From Prevotella sp. (lineage in GTDB: Bacteria > Bacteroidota > Bacteroidia > Bacteroidales > Bacteroidaceae), in NCBI GenBank assembly GCA_017548605.1, contig JAFYZT010000011.1, forward strand, positions 1 through 64,000: DNA of 64,000 bases, read 5' to 3'. The translations under genes were made by a program, and so were the position numbers. Shown piece after piece: positions 52,371-59,838 of the stretch (the first letter of the stretch is position 1; the number at the start of each line of letters is the position of its first letter). The notes under the pieces were generated by a model. The model saw only the letters and a list, made by a program, of their open reading frames with translations. It was not told where the DNA came from and ran no database searches.

Positions 52371-52910
52371 ATGAAAGCATTGAAAGGAACAAAGACAGAG
52401 AAAAACCTGCAGGAAGCCTTTGCAGGTGAGAGCATGGCTCGCAACAAGTACACCTATTGGGCATCAAAAGCCAAGAAAGACGGCTATGTGCAGATAAGCG
52501 CCATTTTCGAGGAGACGGCTGCCAACGAAAAAGAACATGCTAAGATGTGGTTCAAGCTGTTGGAAGGCGGCATCAAATCGACTCCCGAAAACCTTAAGGC
52601 AGCTGCTGAGGGTGAGAATTTCGAGTGGACCGACATGTATGACCGCATGGCCAAAGAAGCCGAAGAGGAAGGCTTTACTGAGATTGCCGAGAAATTCCGC
52701 GGCGTCGCAGCTATTGAGAAGCACCATGAGGAGCGCTACCGCAAGTTATTGAAGAACATCGAAGACAAGATTGTCTTTTCACGTGATGGCGACGCCATTT
52801 GGCAGTGCCGTAACTGCGGCCATGTGGTAGTGGGCAAGAATGCCCCCGAAATTTGCCCTGTGTGCGACCATCCGCAGAGTTTCTTCGAGCTGAAGGCGGA
52901 GAACTATTGA
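52371..52910 (+). CDS. Rubrerythrin
   Basis: This 179-residue protein starts at the ATG at 52371. The N-terminal ferritin-like diiron domain shows [36 protein letters not shown], and [15 protein letters not shown] (E-x-x-H iron ligands). The C-terminal rubredoxin-type [FeCys4] domain has [20 protein letters not shown]. It reduces hydrogen peroxide with electrons from an NADH-dependent donor. It serves oxidative defence in anaerobes; the GPx fusion provides a second, exported peroxidase. Confidence 0.96.
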   Translation: MKALKGTKTEKNLQEAFAGESMARNKYTYWASKAKKDGYVQISAIFEETAANEKEHAKMWFKLLEGGIKSTPENLKAAAEGENFEWTDMYDRMAKEAEEEGFTEIAEKFRGVAAIEKHHEERYRKLLKNIEDKIVFSRDGDAIWQCRNCGHVVVGKNAPEICPVCDHPQSFFELKAENY

Positions 52911-52911
52911 A

Positions 52912-53104
52912 AGGTAAAAAGGTAAAAGGGTAAAAAGGTAAAAGGGTAAAAAGGTAAAAAGGTAAAAGGGTAAAAAGGTAAAAAAGTGAAGTGGTAATGG
53001 GGGGGGTAGCTTTAGTGGCTATGGGGCTATTGTGGCTAGTAGCTATAGAGGTCATAGGAGTTATAGGGGCTATAGAGATTATAGTAGCTATAGAGGCTAT
53101 AGAT
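52912..53104. repeat. Low-complexity AAAAGGTAAAAGGG and GGCTATAG spacer
   Basis: The first part (52912-52990) is a run of GGTAAAA/GGGTAAAA. The second (about 53005-53104) is a run of G-GCTATAG/GTAGCTATAG imperfect repeats. Similar purine-rich spacers occur at 47310-47460 and 49350-49480. Confidence 0.7.
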
Positions 53105-53105
53105 A

Positions 53106-53136
53106 AAAAAGGATAGCGGGAATCGCTATCCTTTTT
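53106..53136. terminator. Terminator whose right arm overlaps the end of nth
   Basis: AAAAAGGATAGC (53106-53117) pairs with GCTATCCTTTTT (53125-53136), loop GGGAATC. The right arm includes the nth stop codon (53126-53128), so the coding end and the terminator hairpin overlap. Confidence 0.85.
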
Positions 53137-53824
53137 CGTTATTGGATTTAGATGTTGAGGTATTTGTTGATGAGGATTTTGTTGATGAAGCTTTTGTTGA
53201 TGAGGGGCAGATGGTTGAGAAGTCACAGTTGGTGCATTTGGGGTTGCGACTGGTGCAGGTGTAACGTCCGTGAAGGAGAAGCCAGTGGTGTGCCCGTGAG
53301 ATATATTGCTCGGGAATGTTTTTCACCAATTCGTGTTCGACTTTTTCCGGTGTATTGGCCGTTTTCGGCACCAATGCGAGTCGGTGACTGACACGATAGA
53401 CATGAGTATCAACGGCCATTGTCGGTTGTTGAAATGCTACTGAGAGCACTACATTGGCCGTCTTACGCCCCACCCCACTGAGAGATGTCAGTTGTTTGAT
53501 GTTATCAGGGACTACGCCGTCGAAGTCATCGACCAGTTGTTTCGCCATCGTTACCAAGTGTTTCGCCTTAGCATTCGGATATGACACGCTTTTGATGTAG
53601 GCGAATATGTCCGCTTCAGTAGCTGAGGCCATGGTTGCGGCATCGGGATAACGCTGGAAGAGCGAAGGGGTGACCATGTTAATTCGTTTGTCGGTGCATT
53701 GGGCACTGAGCATGGTGGCCACAAGCAATTGGAAGGGACTGTCAAAAAGCAGTTCAGTCGTCACATCGGGTTGTCGCTGGCGGAAATAATCGACGACAAA
53801 GGCATAGCGGTCTTTTCTGTTCAT
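53126..53824 (-). CDS. nth: Endonuclease III
   Basis: This 232-residue DNA glycosylase/AP lyase has LLVATMLSAQCTDKRIN (~31-47), the helix-hairpin-helix LSGVGRKTANVVL (~113-125) with catalytic Lys, and VDTHVYRVSHRL with catalytic Asp. The 4Fe-4S ligands C-x6-C-x2-C-x5-C lie near 190-206 (CTSRNPKCTNCDFSTIC). It excises oxidised pyrimidines. Beyond the iron-sulfur motif, a ~25-residue Ser/Thr/Lys tail (SSTKASSTKSSS...) is unusual and is encoded by imperfect GTTGATGA-type repeats. The stop lies in the terminator hairpin. Confidence 0.95.
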   Translation of the reverse strand: MNRKDRYAFVVDYFRQRQPDVTTELLFDSPFQLLVATMLSAQCTDKRINMVTPSLFQRYPDAATMASATEADIFAYIKSVSYPNAKAKHLVTMAKQLVDDFDGVVPDNIKQLTSLSGVGRKTANVVLSVAFQQPTMAVDTHVYRVSHRLALVPKTANTPEKVEHELVKNIPEQYISRAHHWLLLHGRYTCTSRNPKCTNCDFSTICPSSTKASSTKSSSTNTSTSKSNNEKG

Positions 53825-53955
53825 GGGGAGGTGAATAAAGGCGGGCCAAAGCCCGCCTAAAGATTATTTTAAGAAATAATAGGAAATTCTATGAAATCCT
53901 CATGAAAGAGAGATTATTTCTTGGCTGTAGAGTCAGCCTTTTCTTCTTTTTTCTC

Positions 53956-54555
53956 CTATTTCTTTTCTTCTTTCTTTCCCGGCTTGTATGCTTTATTCAG
54001 ACCGGCAACCACATCTTCGGTGATGTCGTAGGCATTGTCAGCATAAAGAATGTTGTCGCCCAATTGTTTGGTAAGGATAAAGGCATATTTCTTGTCCTTG
54101 TTGTAGTCAGCGAGGAAATGTTGGAGGCTGTCGATGAGCGCCTGCTGGAACTTCGCCGTTTCATTTTGGAATTCCGCAGAGAGGCGTTGCTGTGCCGCCA
54201 CATACTGTTGCTGTTGGCGTTCGATAGCAGCCTGCTGGTTTTCTGCTTCCTGTCGGCTCGAGAAGCCATTATTTTGCAGTTTGCTCTGGAAGTTCTGCAC
54301 AGCAGCCTGCAAATTCTGTTCCTGTCCCTTAAGAGCATTGTCAATGTTTTGTCCTTTTGACTCGAGCTGTGCTTTCATCTCCTTGCAGAAATCATACTGG
54401 CTCATGATGGAATCTACCTCCACGAAAGCGATGAGTTGTGAAGAATTTCCTGCAGCGGCAGGTGACTTGGCATCAGACTTAGCATTGTCGGAGCACGAGA
54501 AGGTAAGTGCGGCCACGGCAGCCATAGCCATTACTTTAAAAAGATTCTTTTTCAT
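53956..54555 (-). CDS. OmpH/Skp family periplasmic chaperone (truncated by in-frame stop)
   Basis: This is a 199-residue protein. It has a signal peptide with a possible lipobox (LTFSC). The mature part is a long coiled coil (QQQQYVAAQQRLSAEFQNET) with the Skp/OmpH ends QLIAFVEVDSIMSQYDFCKEM and YAFILTKQLGDNILYADNAYDIT. The predicted role is holding unfolded outer-membrane proteins. The TAG at 53958-53956 interrupts a lysine/glutamate tail. The same frame continues for 13 more codons (EKKEEKADSTAKK) to a TAA at 53916-53914, so an ancestral tail was probably lost. The domain itself is intact. Confidence 0.87.
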   Translation of the reverse strand: MKKNLFKVMAMAAVAALTFSCSDNAKSDAKSPAAAGNSSQLIAFVEVDSIMSQYDFCKEMKAQLESKGQNIDNALKGQEQNLQAAVQNFQSKLQNNGFSSRQEAENQQAAIERQQQQYVAAQQRLSAEFQNETAKFQQALIDSLQHFLADYNKDKKYAFILTKQLGDNILYADNAYDITEDVVAGLNKAYKPGKKEEKK

Positions 54556-54579
54556 TATTAAATGGTATTGTTTAAATTA

Positions 54580-54786
54580 TTATCTATGTTCTTTCACCGC
54601 GTTTTCCTGTTCCCTCATCTCCCTATCCTGTTCGATGACGCAGTGTATGCCTTTTTCCTTGAGTGCCTGATTGTCATGGATATGCTGTGACGAAAAGCGA
54701 CCATTCTTGCGGATGAGCACTTTTACACACAGCAGGGTCATGGCTATGGCGACAAGTATTACGGCAATAAGGATATTTGTCAACAT
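54580..54786 (-). CDS. Small single-pass membrane protein, hypothetical
   Basis: This 68-residue protein has one N-terminal membrane helix (LTNILIAVILVAIAMTLLCV). A cytoplasmic charged tail follows (FSSQHIHDNQALKEKGIHCV, EQDREMREQENAV). It lies 24 bases upstream of the OmpH gene in the same direction and is probably co-transcribed. Sequence and size match small conserved Bacteroidales proteins that precede other envelope genes. Function is unknown. Confidence 0.72.
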   Translation of the reverse strand: MLTNILIAVILVAIAMTLLCVKVLIRKNGRFSSQHIHDNQALKEKGIHCVIEQDREMREQENAVKEHR

Positions 54787-54791
54787 TTTAT

Positions 54792-54857
54792 TTTGTTTTC
54801 CGATGGATTTCTATTACCTTTGCATAGTTTTAGGTACATAAAATCCGTGCAAAGGTA
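54792..54857. promoter_or_regulatory. Divergent promoters between small membrane protein and pepD
   Basis: The plus strand has TTTG (54792-54795), 19 bases, TACCTTTG (54815-54822) for pepD. The minus strand has TACCTTTG (54857-54850) for the small membrane protein and OmpH. The two -7 elements face away from overlapping leaders. Confidence 0.65.
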
Positions 54858-54926
54858 ATGTAAAAAAGGGGAAACACAAAATTAGCGTGAAAGAATTTGC
54901 ATAATCAACCATAAAAATAATACGAC

Positions 54927-56381
54927 ATGATGAACAAGAACGATTTGACACCACGTAGCGTGTTTGAGCAGTTTGCCCGTATCAACGAGATTCCACGTCC
55001 TTCGAAACGGGAGGAGAAGATGATAGCCTATTTGATGGACTTTGGGCAGTCGCGCGGTTTGCCTACGAAGTGTGATGCTGTGGGCAACGTGTTAATCAGC
55101 AAGGGTGCCACCCCCGGTTACGAAGACCGTCAGACATTGATTTTGCAGAGCCATATGGACATGGTATGCGAAAAACTGGTTGATGTGGATTTTGACTTCG
55201 ACAAAGACGCCATTCAGACCTATATTGACGGCGAGTGGCTGAAAGCCAAGGGCACCACATTAGGAGCCGACGACGGTATCGGTTGCGCCATGGAATTGGC
55301 CCTGCTCGACAGCAACGATATTGAGCACGGTCCGATAGAATGTGTGTTCACACGCGACGAGGAGACCGGACTGACCGGTGCTTTCGGCATGGAAGCCGAT
55401 TTCATGACAGGCAAGATGCTCATCAATCTCGACTCCGAAGACGAGGGACAAATCTTCGTGTCGTGTGCCGGTGGCAAGACCACTACTGCCACGTTCTCCT
55501 TCGACCGCGAGGATGCCCCCAAAAGCTATTTCTTCATGGAGGCCAGTCTGAAAGGATTGAACGGCGGCCATTCCGGTGATGACATCAACAAGAAACGTGC
55601 CAATGCCATTAAGATACTCTCCCGTTTCCTCTACAAGGAGATGCAGAAGATGACAGTGTTGCTGGTCAGTTTCGACAGTGGCCGCATGCACAATGCCATC
55701 CCCCGCGATGGCAAGGTTTGTTTTGCTGTACCCTCCAAGGAGAAAGAGACGGTTAAGGCCGACTGGAATATCTTTGCTGCCGAGGTGGCCGACGAGTTCC
55801 ATGTGACCGAGACGACGATGGACTTCCAGCTATCGAGTGCCGAAGCCCGTAAAGTCATCACCAAACCTACAGGCCAGAATATCATCCGTGCCTTGCAAGC
55901 CGTAGATAATGGCGTGTATGCCATGTGCCAGGACGAAGCGGTGGCATGGCTGGTGGAGACCTCAAGTAATGTGGCCAGTGTGACGACTACGGACAAAAAG
56001 GTGGTGGTGGTTGCCTCTCAGCGCAGCAATGTGATGAGCAATCTGGAAAACCAGGGCAACACGGTGAAAGCCCTGTTTGAGCTGGCTGGAGCCAAGGTGG
56101 AGCAAGGTGACGGCTATCCCGCATGGAAGATGCGTGCCGACAGTGCCTTGACCCGTCTGGCTGTGGACTGTTATAAGGAATTGTTCCACAAAGACCCTCA
56201 GGTGTTGGGCATTCATGCCGGTCTGGAGTGTGGCCTGTTCAGTGAGCGTTATCCCGACCTCGATATGGTATCATTCGGTCCGACGCTTCGAGGTGTACAC
56301 TCCCCTGATGAGCGCCTGCATATCCCCACGGTGCAGATGGTGTGGGATCACCTGTTGTTGATGTTAAAGAGGATTCCTTGA
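54927..56381 (+). CDS. pepD: Aminoacyl-histidine dipeptidase
   Basis: This 484-residue M20 family metallopeptidase has ILQSHMDMVCEK (~78, His ligand and catalytic Asp), LGADDGIGCAMELALL (Asp ligand, ~112), FTRDEETGLTGAFG (catalytic Glu pair, ~147), MINLDSEDEGQIFVSCAGG, LNGGHSGDDIN and the C-terminal VSFGPTLRGVHSPDERLHI with the last His. It cleaves Xaa-His dipeptides such as carnosine. It has its own promoter and precedes a small lipoprotein gene by ~28 bases. Confidence 0.94.
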   Translation: MMNKNDLTPRSVFEQFARINEIPRPSKREEKMIAYLMDFGQSRGLPTKCDAVGNVLISKGATPGYEDRQTLILQSHMDMVCEKLVDVDFDFDKDAIQTYIDGEWLKAKGTTLGADDGIGCAMELALLDSNDIEHGPIECVFTRDEETGLTGAFGMEADFMTGKMLINLDSEDEGQIFVSCAGGKTTTATFSFDREDAPKSYFFMEASLKGLNGGHSGDDINKKRANAIKILSRFLYKEMQKMTVLLVSFDSGRMHNAIPRDGKVCFAVPSKEKETVKADWNIFAAEVADEFHVTETTMDFQLSSAEARKVITKPTGQNIIRALQAVDNGVYAMCQDEAVAWLVETSSNVASVTTTDKKVVVVASQRSNVMSNLENQGNTVKALFELAGAKVEQGDGYPAWKMRADSALTRLAVDCYKELFHKDPQVLGIHAGLECGLFSERYPDLDMVSFGPTLRGVHSPDERLHIPTVQMVWDHLLLMLKRIP

Positions 56382-56409
56382 TGTTTGAAGTATGAGATTT
56401 GCAGTTTCG

Positions 56410-56799
56410 ATGAAAAGACAAAACTATTTAATCATTTCTATGTTGTTTCTCGCCGTGCTATTGGTGAGTTGTGGCGAGGAACACCGCAGTCGTTCGTTAG
56501 TGAAGGACTTTTTGAAAGAGAACCTGACGATTGACGACTACAGTGTGGACCGTTGGGAGAAATATGACTCCACCTATCGGGTGAGCGCACAGGCCATTGC
56601 TTCGTTGCACAGTAATGTCACCCACATCGGCCCATTCAAGTCGGGCATCCGCTACCAGCCCTACAAGGCAGGCGACAAGTTATATTTTGTCCGCTTAAAA
56701 TACGAGGTAGATTTAGGAGGCGACAGTCTGACAAAAATGACTCACACGTTTTACATCGACAAGGACCTCACAGGTGTTGTGGCAGTAAAAGAGAATTGA
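56410..56799 (+). CDS. Hypothetical lipoprotein
   Basis: This 129-residue protein starts at the ATG at 56410. It has a lipoprotein signal with lipobox LLVSC (Cys ~21). The mature domain is small and mixed alpha/beta (LVKDFLKENLTIDDYSVDRW, YKAGDKLYFVRLKYEVD, LTKMTHTFYIDKDLTGVVAV). It looks like the short exported proteins of unknown function common in Prevotella. It follows pepD and ends at a strong terminator. Confidence 0.72.
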   Translation: MKRQNYLIISMLFLAVLLVSCGEEHRSRSLVKDFLKENLTIDDYSVDRWEKYDSTYRVSAQAIASLHSNVTHIGPFKSGIRYQPYKAGDKLYFVRLKYEVDLGGDSLTKMTHTFYIDKDLTGVVAVKEN

Positions 56800-56814
56800 G
56801 CCAGAGATATTCCT

Positions 56815-56845
56815 AAAAAGGAGGGTGTGCCACACCCTCCTTTTA
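56815..56845. terminator. Bidirectional terminator
   Basis: AAAAAGGAGGGTGTG and CACACCCTCCTTTT form an almost perfect dyad. It closes the pepD unit and the convergent double-DUF4465 gene. Confidence 0.88.
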
Positions 56846-56866
56846 TATGCTCATTCATCAAAAGAA

Positions 56867-58453
56867 TCACTTCACCATTACCTTGCGAACAGAGCCATCA
56901 GACATGCGGACGATGTTAACACCCTTCTGCAGTTTATCCATCTTCCGTCCATTCAGGTCATAAATCTGAACGGTAACTGTGGACTGGTAGGGAGAAACGA
57001 CTGCGGTGGCATCATCCAAATCAACATTCTTGTCGGGCAGCACTTCCTCGCCCTCAGCACCGAAGTTATCGAAGCAGAAATAAGCAGGAGTGTTCATGCC
57101 CCAATCGCCAGTGTCAGTGCTTGAGAGTGTAAAGCCGATCTTTTTCACGGCACCCAGACCGCTCAAATCGACATAACGCCAATCATCGATGATATAAGCT
57201 GTAGCGGCATCACGCAGGTCGGCGAGATAGAACTCCTTCGTACCCGTTACCTCACCATTAGCATCGTATCCTGTGATGGTAAGCAGGAACCAGTCACCCA
57301 GACCAAACTTCTTGGCACCCGAACCATCCTTCATGGCAACATACGCCCAACTGTTGTTGGTGATATAGAAGCCGGGGACGACCGTGGGTTCATCGTTCAG
57401 CACGGTGGCATAGCAGGGTCCCATGAAATCGGCAACGTAGGCAACACCATAGTTGGCAGAGCCATCATATCCGCCACCCACGATATTGTTCCACTGGTCG
57501 TCGAGGCTCTCATACTTAGTATCGGTTCTGTTGGCATAGCCAAACCAATACCAGAAGCCCATATCACTCATACAACCCGATGCGAACTCGAAGCTACCGC
57601 TGACAAATTCTGTGCGCTCATCATCGTCCTCGGTGTCAATGCCCATGTGGCCGTTGGCAGGGACAACGATATCTTCGAAGGTGGCAATTTCAAGTGAAGC
57701 CCCAGCGGGTGCCTCACCATTGAAGTCGTCCATACAGAAGTAGGTGGGAGTGGTAAGTCCCCAGTCGTTTTTGCGTGAGCCATCCATCGCAAAGGAAATC
57801 TCCTTTATGTCGCCAAGGCTGCTCAGGTCCACCCATGTCCAGTCATTGATGTAGGTGTGTGCCGTTTCATCCTCCGAGGTGAAGTCAGCAAGAAAAACTT
57901 CCACTGTCTTCTGCTCATCGTTGCTGTTCGTACCAGTTATTATCAGTTTCAGATAGTCACCCGTCGTAAAGGCACCACCATAGCCATCACCCGCTAAAAT
58001 GGCTTCCATCACCCATGCGGTGTTCGTGATATAGAAACCCGTCACGGGCAGGTCGTTTGTTGTGCCCACGCTGATTTTCTGAGGAGGCATCATGCTACCA
58101 GCATCATAATAGACGGCATATCGTGCAGAACCGTTCACACCGTGCCCCACACAACTGTTGAATTGGTCGGGTGTAGTCGTGATGAATGTTGTTTGGGTGC
58201 GGGCAGAAATAGAAAAGCCGCAAAAGAAATCCCAGTCCTCCAAACAATAATTGTCAAAAACAAAGTCTCCATTCGGAGAGGAAAACATGCCAACACCCAT
58301 GTCTTCATCAAAGAAGTTCTGCTGGAAGTTGTCGGCGTTAAGGACCGCATTCCCGCCTTCGAGGGTGACAACGTCTTCGAAAGTTACGACGTCGGTCGCA
58401 TGCATGGTATTTGCCATGCATAATGTAATCACTAAGTAAAAATACTTTTTCAT
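56867..58453 (-). CDS. Double DUF4465 protein, BtuH-like (cobalamin-linked)
   Basis: This 528-residue protein has a signal peptide (~1-19, ending MHAT). Two DUF4465 domains, ~22-245 and ~255-470, each begin with a TFED(V/I)V motif and contain Y-x-V-Y/A-Y, GFYITNT or GFYITNN, LADFTSED or LADLRDAA, W-x-WVDLS-x-LG and TPTYFC/TPAYFC. A C-terminal tail VQIYDLNGRKMDKLQKGVNI resembles a T9SS sorting tail. Surface BtuH proteins of Bacteroides that bind vitamin B12 contain this domain (as I recall, not checked). The cobalamin riboswitch directly upstream supports a role in B12 capture. Confidence 0.8.
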   Translation of the reverse strand: MKKYFYLVITLCMANTMHATDVVTFEDVVTLEGGNAVLNADNFQQNFFDEDMGVGMFSSPNGDFVFDNYCLEDWDFFCGFSISARTQTTFITTTPDQFNSCVGHGVNGSARYAVYYDAGSMMPPQKISVGTTNDLPVTGFYITNTAWVMEAILAGDGYGGAFTTGDYLKLIITGTNSNDEQKTVEVFLADFTSEDETAHTYINDWTWVDLSSLGDIKEISFAMDGSRKNDWGLTTPTYFCMDDFNGEAPAGASLEIATFEDIVVPANGHMGIDTEDDDERTEFVSGSFEFASGCMSDMGFWYWFGYANRTDTKYESLDDQWNNIVGGGYDGSANYGVAYVADFMGPCYATVLNDEPTVVPGFYITNNSWAYVAMKDGSGAKKFGLGDWFLLTITGYDANGEVTGTKEFYLADLRDAATAYIIDDWRYVDLSGLGAVKKIGFTLSSTDTGDWGMNTPAYFCFDNFGAEGEEVLPDKNVDLDDATAVVSPYQSTVTVQIYDLNGRKMDKLQKGVNIVRMSDGSVRKVMVK

Positions 58454-59085
58454 ACGCGTTTATTATTTAAGGAATAAAATCTGTTTCTTTCCTCTCATCC
58501 GTCCATCAGGAAAGTGCTTGACACCGATAGCAGGAACAGGGCCACGATAACATGGCAACTGCCTACGCGAGCACTCCGGGCATGACGAAGAAACGCAGTA
58601 TCAATGCCTTGATCATGCATCTTAGCTGCGCTTCGCGAAATGCGAAAAGTTAAATAATTAACTATGCTTTATGAACTGACTCGGCACCTAACCCCAGAGG
58701 TACACCGAACCAAACATATCGTGGCAGGTCTTCTGACTTATCGCTCGATACGCAAGCGTCTTCCCGAAAATCTCAGTGACATTGTGCTTGCGCCGTGAAA
58801 AGGGCGACTCACAGCTGCGGGACAGTCGGGGTTTCACACCCCGTTCCCATTTTAATCGGTCGTCGAACCACGAATATTGTTCTTGTGGAACTGGCAGGAT
58901 TATCCTGCGTCCACACAGGGAAACCATACGGCGGACACTTCCAGCCTCGGTCTCTGTTACGGGTACAAAGATAAGAAAAAGTCGGTCAAGTGAGTACAAA
59001 AGAAGCATATTTCTTTTGCCGGACGTGATAATTTTATCAAAAAGTAAAGAAAAAGTCAATTTTTGAAGCAGAGAAGGACAATCAT
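58454..59085. other. Riboswitch-bearing region upstream of the double-DUF4465 gene
   Basis: Besides the cobalamin riboswitch (58722-58955) and its promoter, the 270 bases between aptamer and gene hold a 17-codon minus-strand frame (58616-58563, MIKALILRFFVMPGVLA) and the dyad TTCGCGAA. Neither is clearly functional. The stretch 58974-59085 between promoter and sigma gene shows nothing else I can support. Confidence 0.5.
58722..58955 (-). promoter_or_regulatory. Cobalamin riboswitch
   Basis: On the minus strand the aptamer's conserved segments appear in order: GGGAACGGGG (58848 down), ACTGTCCCGCAGCTGTGA to 58808, TGTCACTG and GGGAAG (B12-box core region), and finally GTCAGAAGACCTGCC (58737-58723). 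A -7 element TATCTTTG (58973-58966) lies just before the 5' end. It reads toward the double-DUF4465 gene, which it should repress when adenosylcobalamin is abundant. Confidence 0.9.
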
Positions 59086-59601
59086 TTATGCCAACATGCG
59101 TCGCATGTATTTTCTCACCTGCTTGCGTGCCGTACCCAGATGGTTTTCCACAGATTTGTAATTGATTTGTAAGGTGTCGGAAATTTCCGATACTTTCAAA
59201 CCACCATATACATTCATTCTATATATGACTTGTTGGTTGTTGCTCAATCGGGCCACGCCCCGTTCCATGATTTCGAGCATTTCACGAGCCGAATATACAG
59301 ACTGGGCATCATAAGAACCATCAGAGTTGGCCGTCTTGATATAATGTTCGTATTGTTCCACCGCATGTTGATGCCTCCACTGGTCACGGATGATATTCAT
59401 CGCAATAGTATAGACCAAATTGGGCAGTGTTACCGGTGTTATAAGTTGATTGGATTGTAACAGTCGCAGGAACACATCCTGCACGATATCCTCAGCCACA
59501 AAAGCATTGCCGAGCCTTGCTGTGGCGAATTGTAGCAATTCGCTGCGATAGGCTTGGTAAAAGTCGGCAATGAGAGAATAGTTGTCAGCAGGAGGACACA
59601 T
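59086..59601 (-). CDS. RNA polymerase sigma factor, ECF (sigma-70 family)
   Basis: This 171-residue ECF factor has region 2 ATARLGNAFVAEDIVQDVFLRLL (~28-50) and PNLVYTIAMNIIRDQWRHQH. Region 4 has RLSNNQQVIYRMNVYGGLKVSEIS with recognition helix NYKSVENHLGTARKQVRKY. No anti-sigma gene is adjacent: the gene is alone next to the riboswitch region. This resembles the orphan FecI-like factors that pair with a distant TonB receptor; the target is unknown. A -7 element lies at 59634-59627. Confidence 0.9.
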   Translation of the reverse strand: MCPPADNYSLIADFYQAYRSELLQFATARLGNAFVAEDIVQDVFLRLLQSNQLITPVTLPNLVYTIAMNIIRDQWRHQHAVEQYEHYIKTANSDGSYDAQSVYSAREMLEIMERGVARLSNNQQVIYRMNVYGGLKVSEISDTLQINYKSVENHLGTARKQVRKYMRRMLA

Positions 59602-59626
59602 GTTTGCTAAATATCAATAGATATGG

Positions 59627-59634
59627 CAAAGATA
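59627..59634 (-). promoter_or_regulatory. -7 element of the ECF gene
   Basis: TATCTTTG on the minus strand, about 26 bases before the start. No clear -33 element is seen. Confidence 0.5.
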
Positions 59635-59838
59635 CATGTTTTTTCGCTTACTTCGTTAAAAAAACGCTTAAAAAAAGTAAATGCGCCAAAAAGAAGGGAA
59701 AATGACGGACGAATGATGATGAACGAACGATGAATGAGAATTTCAAGGTTTCAAAGGAGAAATTGGCACGAAATTTGTATATGGGAAGAGGTAAGACGAT
59801 TTTAAACAACATAATAAACATATAAATAAAGAAGAACC

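Noticed and set aside
58688-59059. Minus-strand 123-codon frame upstream of the DUF4465 gene
   Set aside because: It covers the cobalamin riboswitch aptamer, whose conserved RNA segments explain the sequence better than a protein.
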